Positions 44,955 to 53,272 of a stretch of DNA of 64,000 bases are shown here, one piece after another. Within the stretch, counting starts at the first letter, position 1. Each line of letters opens with the position of its first letter. Origin of the DNA: Paracoccus lutimaris (GTDB lineage: Bacteria; Pseudomonadota; Alphaproteobacteria; Rhodobacterales; Rhodobacteraceae). The translations under genes were made by a program, and so were the position numbers. The stretch spans positions 248,001 through 312,000 of the forward strand of contig NZ_QPJL01000001.1 of assembly GCF_003337565.1 (NCBI RefSeq). Direction: 5' to 3'. Below the pieces are notes generated by a model. It was not told where the DNA came from, did no database searches, and saw only the letters and a program-made list of their open reading frames with translations.

Positions 44955-47333
44955 TCAGTTCGTTTTCGGCAGCGCGAAGGCGATGACGTAATCGCCACGG
45001 TCGTTGGGATTGTCGCGCGCGCCGCCAGCCGTCAGGGCGATATATTGCCGCCCGTCCGCACCGACATAGGACATGGGCGTGGCCTGGCTGCCGGTGGGCA
45101 GCCGCCCCTTCCACAGTTCGTCGCCCGTCTCGACGTCATAGGCGCGCAGATAATAGTCTTGCGTCCCGGAATGAAACACAATGCCGCCCTTGGTCATCAC
45201 CGGACCGCCCAGCGGCGGCATTCCGACGAAGAACGACAGATGCGGCTGGGCGCCGAGCACCGTCACATCCTCTGACGTACCCGCCGGGCGCTGCCAGATG
45301 ATCTGCCGCGTGGCAAGGTCGATCCCGGTCACAGTACCCCATGGCGGTTCAAGGCAGGGAATGCCAATGGGCGAGAAGAAGTTCTGCAGCTTTTGCGCAT
45401 AGGGCAGTCCGAATTGCGGCGAGATCTCGCCATGCGGGTCGCTCTTGAAATCGGCGGGAAACTCGCTGCGCGGGATCAGATTGGAATAGACCGGCATCCG
45501 CGAGTCGCTGACGACAAAGATATTGCGCTCTTCGTCAAAGCCGCCGCTGCCCCAGTTCGGGCCGCCGTTATTTCCGGGATAGACGATGGTCGGACGGGTC
45601 GATTGCGGGGTGAAATCACCCTTGTAATGCGCGCCCTTGAACAGGATACGGCACAGAAGCTGGTCGATGGGGGTGGCGCCCCACATCCGTGCCTCGGTCA
45701 GGGGCTCGGTCCCAACGCTGGCCATTACGACCGGATAGGGCTGCGTCGGCGCGTAATATTCGCCCTCGGCAGTGCCATCGCCCCCCGGAACCGGCTTTTC
45801 GATAGTCTCGACCAGCGGCACACCGGTACGGCGGTCGAGCACGAAGATCTGCCCGCGCTTGGTCAGTTGCAGCACCGCCGGCGCAGAGCCCCCCTTGCCA
45901 TCGGGAAATTCGATCAGGGCCGGCTGCGCGGGAACGTCGTAATCCCAGATATCGTGGTGAACGGTGCGGAAATGCCAGCGTTCCTTGCCGGTCGCCAGTT
46001 CGACCGCCACGACCGAGGCGTTGTATTCATCGTCAAAGGGCCGCCGCTTGCCGCCGTAATAGTCGGGCGTGGCATTGCCGACCGGCAGATAGGCCAACCC
46101 CAGCTCCACATCGGCCGATATCGGCGCCCACACATTGGGGGTTCCGCGCGTGAACTCGCCGCCCGCAGGCGGCAGGCCCTGATTGCCCAGATTGCCGACA
46201 TCGAAGGCCCAGGCGAAGGCCCCGGTCTTTGCGTCAAAGGCGCGCACGACCCCCGAGGGCTCATCGACCTTGACGTTATCCGCGACCCAGCCGCCGATCA
46301 GGATCTTGTCGCCCGCGACGATGGCACCGGTGGTCTGGGTCAGATAGCCGGCCTCGACATCGCCCATGCCCAGATGCAGATCGACCGTCCCCTGATTGCC
46401 GAAGCTTTCGCAGATCTGGCCATCGCTGGCCTTCAGCGCGATCATGCGCACGTCCACGGTGGCCAGAACGATGCGCGGACCGCAGGCATCGCCGGGTCCG
46501 GGATCGAAGTAGCCCAGCGTCCGGCAGCGCTTCCAAAAGGGGTTCTTGGCACCCGAATCGAACTGCCATTTGATCTCGCCGCTAACCCCGTCAATGGCGG
46601 TCACGGCGCTGTCGGCCGAGCACTGGAACACCGTCCCATCGGCATAAAGCGGGGTATTCTGATCCTCAAGATATTGTGTGTCGTCGGCGATATGGCCGGT
46701 GCGGGCAGTCCATGCGATCTCAAGCTGGCCGACATTCTCGGGGGTGATCTGGTCAAACGGGGCATAGCGCGTCCCCATGCCGGTGCGCCCATAGGCCGTC
46801 CAGTTGTCCCCCGCCGCCATCGTGTCGGGACTTGCCGCGCCCGGGGTCAGGGTGAAATCCTTCCGCACGATGTCGTGCGGATGAAACATCTGCCAGAAAG
46901 TGACAGCAAGCCCCGCAAAAACCACCAGCGCCGCCGTCAGAAAGCCGCGCCTTGCCCCGGCATCGCCGCGATAGGCCGGCATCAGGGGCGCCGCCAGAAG
47001 AATCAGGCACAGCGCGAAAGCGAATGAGAAAAGGCGCGGGATCAGCGGCCAGAACCAGCCCTCGAGCGGCCAGACCTCCCATGCGGACCAAAGGACGGTG
47101 ATCAGGCAGACCAGCAGATAGATGGCAATGCCGCGCGGCTTGCCGGCGAAGACATGGATCCCCGCGAACACGGTCAGGAGCCCGGCGATGGCGTAATACC
47201 AGCTGCCCCCCAGAAAGATCAGATAGGCGCCGGGAAGCGCCAGCGACAGCCCGAAAACGACCCCGACAACGCCGAGGACTCTCAGGATCAGGCTGACATG
47301 GCTTCCGGCAGGACTTGTGGAAGTACTGGACAT
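44955..47333 (-). CDS. gcd: Membrane-bound PQQ-dependent glucose-type dehydrogenase
   Basis: A protein of 792 residues from the ATG at 47333, with GGGGGC upstream. The N-terminus has about five membrane spans (residues about 15-145), followed by a periplasmic beta-propeller with PQQ-binding features (DNWTAYGRTGMGTRYAP near 170, GGWVAD near 330, and the WG-repeat text). It oxidises an aldose such as glucose in the periplasm and passes electrons to ubiquinone. Quinate or shikimate dehydrogenases share this layout, so the exact substrate is inferred. PQQ biosynthesis genes are not in this window. Confidence 0.88.
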   Translation of the reverse strand: MSSTSTSPAGSHVSLILRVLGVVGVVFGLSLALPGAYLIFLGGSWYYAIAGLLTVFAGIHVFAGKPRGIAIYLLVCLITVLWSAWEVWPLEGWFWPLIPRLFSFAFALCLILLAAPLMPAYRGDAGARRGFLTAALVVFAGLAVTFWQMFHPHDIVRKDFTLTPGAASPDTMAAGDNWTAYGRTGMGTRYAPFDQITPENVGQLEIAWTARTGHIADDTQYLEDQNTPLYADGTVFQCSADSAVTAIDGVSGEIKWQFDSGAKNPFWKRCRTLGYFDPGPGDACGPRIVLATVDVRMIALKASDGQICESFGNQGTVDLHLGMGDVEAGYLTQTTGAIVAGDKILIGGWVADNVKVDEPSGVVRAFDAKTGAFAWAFDVGNLGNQGLPPAGGEFTRGTPNVWAPISADVELGLAYLPVGNATPDYYGGKRRPFDDEYNASVVAVELATGKERWHFRTVHHDIWDYDVPAQPALIEFPDGKGGSAPAVLQLTKRGQIFVLDRRTGVPLVETIEKPVPGGDGTAEGEYYAPTQPYPVVMASVGTEPLTEARMWGATPIDQLLCRILFKGAHYKGDFTPQSTRPTIVYPGNNGGPNWGSGGFDEERNIFVVSDSRMPVYSNLIPRSEFPADFKSDPHGEISPQFGLPYAQKLQNFFSPIGIPCLEPPWGTVTGIDLATRQIIWQRPAGTSEDVTVLGAQPHLSFFVGMPPLGGPVMTKGGIVFHSGTQDYYLRAYDVETGDELWKGRLPTGSQATPMSYVGADGRQYIALTAGGARDNPNDRGDYVIAFALPKTN

Positions 47334-47593
47334 GTTTGCCCCCAAAATATGAAAAAACTGTAGCTTTTATCCTTGGGTGAGCGCGTTCCCTGCTTGCAGT
47401 CCCTGCCATGACAATCTCATATCCGCTACGGATTCAGAACAACTTAAATTCGGGCGAAACCCTGGCCGGCCAAAGATGACCCATGCCTGTCGCCACCGCT
47501 GTTTCAAAGGCATCGCTGCGATCACCCCCGGTCCCGACCTTGCGATGCGCATGGCCATGACCTAAATCTGGGTCAACAGCGAAAGGACGCGCC

Positions 47594-47836
47594 ATGGCGA
47601 TGGAAGCCCATGAAATCGAAGCAATGATCCGCGCCGCATTTCCCAATGCGCAGATCACGGTCAATGACCTTGCGGGCGACGGCAATCACTATGCCGCCGA
47701 GGTGATCGACGAAAGCTTCCGCGGCCAGAACCGCGTGCAGCAACAGCGCGCTGTCTATGCGGCGCTGCAAGGCAAGATGGATGGCCCCTCAGGCGCGCTG
47801 CACGCGCTGGCACTGACCACCAAGGCGCCCGACTGA
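47594..47836 (+). CDS. BolA family protein
   Basis: A protein of 80 residues. It shows the BolA fold: an N-terminal helix, the [10 protein letters not shown] strand region and the conserved [17 protein letters not shown] helix. BolA proteins work with monothiol glutaredoxins in iron-sulphur and iron sensing. The gene starts 55 bp before grxD, and the two would be co-expressed. The histidine in GNHY is the usual cluster ligand. Confidence 0.93.
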   Translation: MAMEAHEIEAMIRAAFPNAQITVNDLAGDGNHYAAEVIDESFRGQNRVQQQRAVYAALQGKMDGPSGALHALALTTKAPD

Positions 47837-47891
47837 AATCACCACAAGGGCGGCAGGAACGCCCTGCCCGCCAAATCAAGGAACCAAGCAG

Positions 47892-48254
47892 ATGAGCGAT
47901 ACCCGCCAGCAGATTCAGGACACCATCGACGGCAATGACGTGGTCCTGTTCATGAAGGGCACCAAGGAAATGCCGCAATGCGGTTTCTCGAGCCGGGTCG
48001 CAGGCGTGCTGAACTACATGAATGTCGCATATCGCGACGTGAACGTGCTTGCCGATGAGGGCATCCGCCAGGGCATCAAGGACTTCTCGGACTGGCCGAC
48101 GATTCCGCAGCTCTACATCAAGGGCGAGTTCGTCGGCGGCTGCGACATCGTCACCGAGATGACCCTTTCGGGCGAGCTGGACCAGCTGCTCGACAAGGCC
48201 GGCATCGCCTATGACAAGGACGCCGCCGCAAAGATCCGCGAAGCGAACGCCTGA
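47892..48254 (+). CDS. grxD: Monothiol glutaredoxin (Grx4 type)
   Basis: A protein of 120 residues. The active-site motif is CGFS in PQCGFSSR near 31-36, and [18 protein letters not shown] near 71-87 (read in pieces) is the glutathione-binding region. These proteins bind a shared [2Fe-2S] cluster with glutathione or with BolA and deliver it to targets. The pairing with the bolA gene supports that role. An intrinsic terminator follows. Confidence 0.95.
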   Translation: MSDTRQQIQDTIDGNDVVLFMKGTKEMPQCGFSSRVAGVLNYMNVAYRDVNVLADEGIRQGIKDFSDWPTIPQLYIKGEFVGGCDIVTEMTLSGELDQLLDKAGIAYDKDAAAKIREANA

Positions 48255-48264
48255 GCCGAAAGTC

Positions 48265-48289
48265 AAAGCCCCGCACTGCGGGGCTTTTT
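48265..48289 (+). terminator. Intrinsic terminator after grxD
   Basis: AAAGCCCCGC and GCGGGGCTTT form a perfect 10-bp stem around a 3-nt loop, with TT after it. It ends the bolA-grxD unit, and its location 11 bp after the stop is typical. Confidence 0.9.
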
Positions 48290-48334
48290 GATTTCAAGAC
48301 GTTGAAGCGAAAATCCGACCTGAATTCGAGGGCG

Positions 48335-48979
48335 CTACGCCCCATTGCCGGAATTGTCCCAATCGTCATCGCCGCGATGCCTGTTGCGCAGCCGCGACGC
48401 CAGGGTCAGGCCGATCGCGAAGGCCCCGATCAGCGGTGCGATGGCCGCGGTATTCGAATGCTTTACCCGCGCCGTGACATCCTCCAGCGTCTCGGACGCT
48501 ACCTTCAATCCACTGTCGGATGCCTCGCGGATGCGCTGCGCGGCGGCTTGCGCCTGCGCCTCGGCCCGGTCGGCATAACGGTCGGCACCATAAACCACCC
48601 GATCCGAAAGCGTCTGCACGCGCTGCCCGGCCGCATCCATAAGCCGCGTCGCCTTTTGCGAAGCCTTGTCCAGCGCCGCATCCACCATCAGGTTCGCGCG
48701 CTCCTCGATCTCGGCGCGCAGCTCGTCCGTGCTGGGCGTCGGGTGTTTTTCCCGCGCGGCCATCAGCATCAGGACAAAGCCGATCGACACGAAACCCGCC
48801 CCGATCGCCAGCGAGGCCCAAAGCGGCCCCCATTCCAGATAGGTTGCAAGCCAGGTCCACAACGCGGCCAGCAGGAAGCCGAGGCCGACCAGCAGCACCG
48901 CCCCTGCCCCGGCCATCAGCCCGCCACGGCGCAGCTTGTCCGTCAGGGCAAGCTGCATCTTCCTGCCATAGATGAACAT
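48335..48979 (-). CDS. Phage-holin-like/DUF1469 family membrane protein
   Basis: A protein of 214 residues. Two membrane spans near 23-45 and 53-77 and a long charged helical region (about 85-180, rich in Ala, Arg, Glu) are followed by a hydrophobic C-terminal span (GAFAIGLTLASRL near 185-200). This is similar to the YqjE or holin-superfamily-3 proteins that accompany DUF883 proteins in cell-envelope stress operons. It is followed on the plus strand only by unrelated genes and is preceded by the DUF883 gene, 11 bp away. Confidence 0.65.
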   Translation of the reverse strand: MFIYGRKMQLALTDKLRRGGLMAGAGAVLLVGLGFLLAALWTWLATYLEWGPLWASLAIGAGFVSIGFVLMLMAAREKHPTPSTDELRAEIEERANLMVDAALDKASQKATRLMDAAGQRVQTLSDRVVYGADRYADRAEAQAQAAAQRIREASDSGLKVASETLEDVTARVKHSNTAAIAPLIGAFAIGLTLASRLRNRHRGDDDWDNSGNGA

Positions 48980-48990
48980 TGGCGGGACTC

Positions 48991-49353
48991 TCAGCGGCGC
49001 GCGATGATCAGGCCCAGCAGAAAGCCGACGCCGGCGGCGATGCCAAGCGCCCTGGCCGGGTGCCGGCGTACCGCGCGCGAAACCTCGACATAATAATCGT
49101 CGGCATGATCGGCGAGATCGGCGGCATAGCGTTCGCCCTCGCGATAGATGCGGCGGGCCTCGTCCCGGGCGCGCTCGGCATATTCATGGCTGTGCTTGCG
49201 GGCGCTTTCGGCGAATTCGGCACCTTTTTCGCGCAGCGATTCGGCGGCGTGCTGGGCCTCGTCGGCGACGCGGCGGGCCTGCTTGCCAACCTCATCCGCG
49301 GCCTCGCGGGCCTGGGCTTTCAGTTCCTCGGCACTGGCTTCGTATTTCGCCAT
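48991..49353 (-). CDS. DUF883/ElaB family membrane-anchored protein
   Basis: A protein of 120 residues. A long amphipathic helix (about 1-90, heptad-like A and E repeats) precedes a VSRAVRRHPARALGIAAG segment and one membrane span (about 100-117, GIAAGVGFLLGLIIA). This arrangement matches the DUF883 (YqjD/ElaB) family, which binds ribosomes at the membrane in stationary phase in Escherichia coli. It is encoded with the DUF1469-type gene next to it. Confidence 0.85.
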   Translation of the reverse strand: MAKYEASAEELKAQAREAADEVGKQARRVADEAQHAAESLREKGAEFAESARKHSHEYAERARDEARRIYREGERYAADLADHADDYYVEVSRAVRRHPARALGIAAGVGFLLGLIIARR

Positions 49354-49477
49354 GACATGTCCTTTCTCAAGGGTAGCTCTGTCTTCGCGAACAAAACCGC
49401 CAAGCGGCGCGATCGTTCCATCGGCGGGCCGATTTCGCGCGATGATGCCGCCGGATCGTCATGCTGTCTGGGGGAGG

Positions 49478-49554
49478 TGGTACCGCCTCCCCGGCTCGAA
49501 CGGGGGACCTCTAGATCCACAATCTAGCGCTCTAACCAACTGAGCTAAGGCGGC
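49478..49554 (-). tRNA. tRNA-His (anticodon GTG)
   Basis: On the minus strand the sequence folds as a full cloverleaf: acceptor GCCGCCT with AGGCGGT (a G1-U72 pair), D-stem GCTC/GAGC, anticodon stem CTAGA/TCTAG with loop TTGTGGA, and T-stem CCCCG/CGGGG with TTCGAGC. The anticodon GTG reads His. The discriminator is A73 and CCA is encoded. There is no G at position -1 opposite a C73, unlike most bacteria; tRNA-His of one alphaproteobacterial clade is known to lack G-1 and to carry A73 and U72, so this is expected here. Confidence 0.96.
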
Positions 49555-49668
49555 ACTGGCGGCTATCTAACGCCAGCCCCGCGCGGGTGCAAGCCCGACT
49601 TGCCGCTTTTTCCCAAGCGCGTTAAGGAAAGCCCTCAGATCGGAACGCCACAGGCCGGGAGAGCCAGC

Positions 49669-49896
49669 ATGAGCATCAACAGCCAGAGCGATATTGCCGC
49701 AAACCTGCAGATCGGCCCCACCGATCAGGGCATGGTCAGGATTTATGTCGAGGCCGAGAACGTCGATCTGCCGCTGGATTTCGACCCCGAGGAAGCCGAG
49801 GAAATCGCCGAGGAACTGCTGGCCGCCGCCGAAGCCGCCCGCAGCATGGGCAAGGGCGGCGGTTCGGGAAAAGGCGCTAAGAAGCCGCGCCGCTGA
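49669..49896 (+). CDS. Small acidic conserved protein (75 residues)
   Basis: A protein of 75 residues from the ATG at 49669, which begins MSINSQSDIAANLQIG. An in-frame extension upstream to 49600 is unlikely, as it runs into the tRNA flank. The middle holds a Glu/Asp-rich helix (DFDPEEAEEIAEELLAAAEA), and the tail is Gly/Lys-rich (GKGGGSGKGAKK). I believe this belongs to a small family seen in Rhodobacterales (perhaps DUF6324), but I cannot name a function. It overlaps mmcB tail to tail by 20 bp. Confidence 0.65.
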   Translation: MSINSQSDIAANLQIGPTDQGMVRIYVEAENVDLPLDFDPEEAEEIAEELLAAAEAARSMGKGGGSGKGAKKPRR

Positions 49897-50383
49897 CCCC
49901 CATCGGATCGACAAGCGCCATCAGCCGCGTCGTCGAGACGCGCGCAATATCGCGCAGAAGCCGCGCGCGCCGGGCGCCGGGCAGCCGCGATTCGGGCGCC
50001 ATCCGGACCAGCGCCGCATCCCAGGGATCGGCGCGGATCAGACCGGTTTCCTCCGGCAGCAGCTCATCGGGAAAATCGCTGTCCACCGCCCAGAAAAAGC
50101 GGTCGCAGAATTCCAGATAACCCTGCCATTTCCGGTCGCCGGCAAAGTCCGCCCGGCAGCTTTTGCACTCGACCACCCAGATTTCTCCCTTGGGCGTGAT
50201 CGAGACGACATCGACCCGCAACCCGCCCGCCGGCACGAACTCGGCCAGCGGTGCGTGGCCAAGGCCATGCAGCATCCGCATCACCCCCCTTGCGAGACGT
50301 TGGCCGGGCTGGGCCGGCAGGATCTCGGCCGGGGTTTGGGACGGGTTCCCGGGTGGGGGCATGTCGGATCGGCGCATCGCCAT
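49877..50383 (-). CDS. mmcB: MmcB family DNA repair nuclease-like protein
   Basis: A protein of 168 residues. The restriction-enzyme-like core has D in LRVDVVS near 56 and WVVECKS near 68, giving the D-ExK active-site pattern. The LEFCDRFFWAVD region near 90 also fits MmcB, which is linked to SOS-related repair in Caulobacter. Start choices are ATGs at 50383 and 50377. It lies downstream, on the minus strand, of the candidate RNA region (50449-50594). Confidence 0.75.
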   Translation of the reverse strand: MAMRRSDMPPPGNPSQTPAEILPAQPGQRLARGVMRMLHGLGHAPLAEFVPAGGLRVDVVSITPKGEIWVVECKSCRADFAGDRKWQGYLEFCDRFFWAVDSDFPDELLPEETGLIRADPWDAALVRMAPESRLPGARRARLLRDIARVSTTRLMALVDPMGVSGAAS

Positions 50384-50448
50384 ATGATGAACGAAACGGA
50401 AACATCCTGCAAGCAGCCCGACCCGCCCCGCATGCCCCTTGCAGCACC

Positions 50449-50594
50449 GCCGGCTGCGTCCTATCTAACGGAACTGGCGGGCTTCTGCTCTTCTCGTGTG
50501 TGGCCTCTTTTTCCACTGGCCTATAATTTCACCGAGGGGGCTGGCTCTGACGGGGCCCTGGTTCCGTTACCCGGCTCCCACCTGGACATCCAGG
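50449..50594 (+). ncRNA. Candidate structured non-coding RNA
   Basis: In the 330-bp stretch between mmcB (minus) and the 101-residue gene (minus), TAACGGAAC (50466-50474) and GTTCCGTTA (50561-50569) are perfectly complementary over 9 bp, and GCCGG (50449-50453) with CCGGC (50571-50575) extends the helix. A second hairpin, CCTGG-ACAT-CCAGG, lies at 50581-50594. A TATAAT motif on the plus strand is at 50522-50527, inside the would-be loop. The strand is not certain. A long stem with an internal bubble recalls 6S-like RNAs, but I do not recognise a known family. Confidence 0.35.
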
Positions 50595-50713
50595 CTTTCG
50601 GGGAAACTAGCGCTGCCACGGTCGCTGCGGTTCCCGCCACCCGATTTCCCATGATTTTCAAGACCCTGCCGCGACGCCCGCCCGAACAGCGCGCTGCCCC
50701 TGACGCCGCAGAG

Positions 50714-51019
50714 TCAGTCCTTGCGCGCGGCGGCGGAAACGCGGAGCGGCGTCGAAAAGCGCCAGATCCGCTGCCGCAGGCCCTGCGTCGGGCCGTCATC
50801 CTCGGCCATTAGCATGATACGGATGGCGAACTGGACACCCGAAAACAGGATGCCATGGAAAAAGACCATCATCAGCACGGCGATCCAGCCGCCATGCGTC
50901 GTGGTCATCAGATGCCGCAGCCCGGCCACATCCAGCGCCACCAGCAGGCCGGTAAATACCGCCGCCAGCGCGAACCCGATGGCAATGCTCAGAATGTAAA
51001 GCCTGACAAGCTTGGGCAT
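50714..51019 (-). CDS. Small conserved membrane protein
   Basis: A protein of 101 residues with two membrane spans (about 6-30 and 44-68) joined by a HLMTTTHGGWIAV turn; the C-terminus is basic (RQRIWRFSTPLRV). No family I recognise. It lies between nusB and the intergenic region and is read in the same direction as the riboflavin genes, so it may be the last gene of that unit. Confidence 0.6.
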   Translation of the reverse strand: MPKLVRLYILSIAIGFALAAVFTGLLVALDVAGLRHLMTTTHGGWIAVLMMVFFHGILFSGVQFAIRIMLMAEDDGPTQGLRQRIWRFSTPLRVSAAARKD

Positions 51020-51101
51020 GGGCTACCCCCCGGGACACTGGTCACGTCCCGGCAGTCTAGCAGCAAATCACCGGGGTCCGAATGAAAAACCGGCGCGCGC
51101 G

Positions 51102-51605
51102 TCAGAATGCCTCGGGGCGCGCCTCATGGGCCATGTGGTCCAGGACCGCATTGACGAATTTCGCCTCGCGGCCCTCGGCAAAAAAGGCCTGTGTGATGCG
51201 CACATATTCAGTGATCACCACCTTGGGCGGGGTCTTGGGGGTGACGAGTTCGGCCCCGGCGGCACGAAACAGCGCCCGCAGCACCGGATCGATGCGGTCG
51301 ATAGGCCATTTCGCCACCAGCGCCCGGTCGGTCATCTGGTCGATCTTGCCCTGCCAGTTCACAGCGTCATCGACGATGCGGGCGAACAATTTGTCATCGG
51401 CGTCAACCGAGACCATATCGTCATCCTCGCCCTCACGGCCGATGCGCCAGTTCAGGAATTCGCGCTGGATACGGTCCGCCGACTGGCCCGAGGCCTCCAT
51501 CTGGAACAGCGCCTGCACGGCATAAAGCCGGGCCGCGGCGGCGCGTGCCTGCCGAGCCTCGCGGTCGCCGCCCGAACGGCGGGATTTGTCGCCCTGCCCG
51601 CTCAT
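51102..51605 (-). CDS. nusB: Transcription antitermination factor NusB
   Basis: A protein of 167 residues from the ATG at 51605. It is all-helical with the typical segments ARLYAVQALFQME near 24, YVRITQAFFAEGREAKFVNAVLD near 135 (in pieces) and the final FVNAVLD. NusB with NusE binds boxA in rRNA leaders. A longer frame exists, but it runs through the ribH coding sequence. The start overlaps the ribH stop, so nusB is the last gene of the rib-nusB operon, the common order in this group. Confidence 0.93.
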   Translation of the reverse strand: MSGQGDKSRRSGGDREARQARAAAARLYAVQALFQMEASGQSADRIQREFLNWRIGREGEDDDMVSVDADDKLFARIVDDAVNWQGKIDQMTDRALVAKWPIDRIDPVLRALFRAAGAELVTPKTPPKVVITEYVRITQAFFAEGREAKFVNAVLDHMAHEARPEAF

Positions 51606-52150
51606 GCGCCCCTCGGCCCGTCGATTTCGCCGGCCAGACGGGTCACGTCGCGCGGCACTGCGGCCGCTGCAACGCCCTGCCCGGCCCAGCCGCGTTTCAG
51701 CGCGATCAGGTGCAGCGCGGCGGCGGCGGCGCCACCGCCCTTGTTCTGGCCTTTGGGATCGGCGCGCACCACCGCCTGATCGGTGTTTTCCACCGTCAGG
51801 ATGCCATTGCCGATGCAATGGCCCTGCAGCCCCAGCAGGGTGATCCCGCGCGAGCTGTCATTGCAGACCGTGTCGTAATGCGTCGTCTCGCCGCGAATGA
51901 CGCAACCCAAGGCGACATAGCCGTCATAAAGGTTGCGGCTGGCGGCCAGCCCGATGGCGGTGGGGATTTCCAGCGCGCCGGGCACCTCGACCAGATCGAC
52001 CGTCGCACCGGCGGCGGCGGCCACGGCCCGCGCGCCCTCGATCATGCCGTCCGCGATCTGCCGGTAATAGGGCGAGACCACGATCAGCAGGCGCACCGCG
52101 TCCCTGAAGGCGGGAAGCGGCAATTGGTAATGTTCGATGCTGGCGGCCAT
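51602..52150 (-). CDS. ribH: 6,7-dimethyl-8-ribityllumazine synthase
   Basis: A protein of 182 residues. It joins the ribB product with the pyrimidine precursor to form lumazine. Seen are the VEVPGALEIPTAI segment near 55, the catalytic-histidine region GETTHYDTV near 87 and GNGILTVEN near 118. It is between ribB and nusB, with 3 bp to ribB and an overlap with nusB. Confidence 0.95.
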   Translation of the reverse strand: MAASIEHYQLPLPAFRDAVRLLIVVSPYYRQIADGMIEGARAVAAAAGATVDLVEVPGALEIPTAIGLAASRNLYDGYVALGCVIRGETTHYDTVCNDSSRGITLLGLQGHCIGNGILTVENTDQAVVRADPKGQNKGGGAAAAALHLIALKRGWAGQGVAAAAVPRDVTRLAGEIDGPRGA

Positions 52151-52153
52151 GGC

Positions 52154-53272
52154 TTATCCCTTGGGAATCGGACGCGTGGAATGGATGGAAAGTCCGTAGG
52201 CGTCAAGCCCGACCACCTTCACCGGCGCCGAATTCGTCAATACGATCAATTCGCACAAGCCCAGCGAGGACAGGATCTGCGCCCCCAGCCCGTATTGGCG
52301 CAGCACATGGGGCGAAACCTCGCCCTGCGCCGGCAGGGCTTTTTCCAGGTCGCGGAACAGCACCACGACCCCCCGGCCCTCTTCGGCGATCAGGCCCATT
52401 GCGGCCGACAGATCGCCCGCATCCTCGCGGCCGATGCCCAGCACGTCATGCAGCGGGTCCAGCGCATGCATGCGCACCATCACCGGACCCTCGGCGGTCA
52501 GGTCGCCCTTGGTCAGCACGATATGCTCGGCCCCCGAGGTCTCGTCGGCAAAGACCCGCATCATCCAGTCGCCGCCATGGATGGAATGGACGGCGCGCTG
52601 CGCACGCTCGGCGATCAGGTTGTCATGGCGGCGGCGATACGAGATCAGGTCGCTGATCGTGCCGATCTTGAGCCCGTGGCGTTGCGCGAAGGCGACCAGA
52701 TCGGGCAGCCGCGCCATGGTGCCGTCCTCGTTCATGATCTCGCAGATCACCCCCGAGGCATTCAGCCCGGCAAGGCGCGAGACATCGACAGCGGCCTCGG
52801 TATGGCCGGCGCGCACCAGAACGCCGCCCTCGCGGGCGCGCAGCGGAAAGACATGGCCGGGCGTCGCGATATCGACCGCGCCCTTGGTCGGGTCGATGGC
52901 CACCGCGACGGTATGGGCGCGGTCATGGGCCGAGATGCCGGTGGTGACGCCTTCTCGCGCCTCGATGGACATGGTGAAGGCGGTCTCATGCCGGCTGGAG
53001 TTCTTGGGGCTCATCAGTTGCAGCCCCAGCGCGTCGATGCGCGATCCCGGCAGCGCCAGACAGATCAGCCCGCGGCCATGGGTGGCCATGAAGTTGATCG
53101 CATCGGGCGTGGCCATCTGCGCGGGGATGACCAGATCGCCCTCGTTCTCGCGGTCCTCGTGATCGACAAGGATATACATGCGGCCATTGCGAGCCTCGTT
53201 GATGATCTCCTCGGTCGAGGAGATTACGTCCGACCAGTCACGCTCGACCGGGCCCGGGGTTTCATATTGCAT
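52154..53272 (-). CDS. ribB: 3,4-dihydroxy-2-butanone 4-phosphate synthase with degenerate GTP cyclohydrolase II-like domain
   Basis: A protein of 372 residues. The N-terminal domain (about 1-210) is a complete RibB: DHEDRENEGD near 37-46, HGRGLICLAL near 65, and GHVFPLRAREGGVLVRAGHTEA near 140-161 (in pieces). It makes the four-carbon unit of riboflavin. The C-terminal domain (about 220-372) aligns with GTP cyclohydrolase II but lacks the three zinc cysteines: where CLTGDVFGSxRCDCG is expected, the text reads ALDPLHDVLGIGREDAG. It therefore cannot hold the zinc. Start is the ATG at 53272. A true ribA must be elsewhere. Confidence 0.92.
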   Translation of the reverse strand: MQYETPGPVERDWSDVISSTEEIINEARNGRMYILVDHEDRENEGDLVIPAQMATPDAINFMATHGRGLICLALPGSRIDALGLQLMSPKNSSRHETAFTMSIEAREGVTTGISAHDRAHTVAVAIDPTKGAVDIATPGHVFPLRAREGGVLVRAGHTEAAVDVSRLAGLNASGVICEIMNEDGTMARLPDLVAFAQRHGLKIGTISDLISYRRRHDNLIAERAQRAVHSIHGGDWMMRVFADETSGAEHIVLTKGDLTAEGPVMVRMHALDPLHDVLGIGREDAGDLSAAMGLIAEEGRGVVVLFRDLEKALPAQGEVSPHVLRQYGLGAQILSSLGLCELIVLTNSAPVKVVGLDAYGLSIHSTRPIPKG

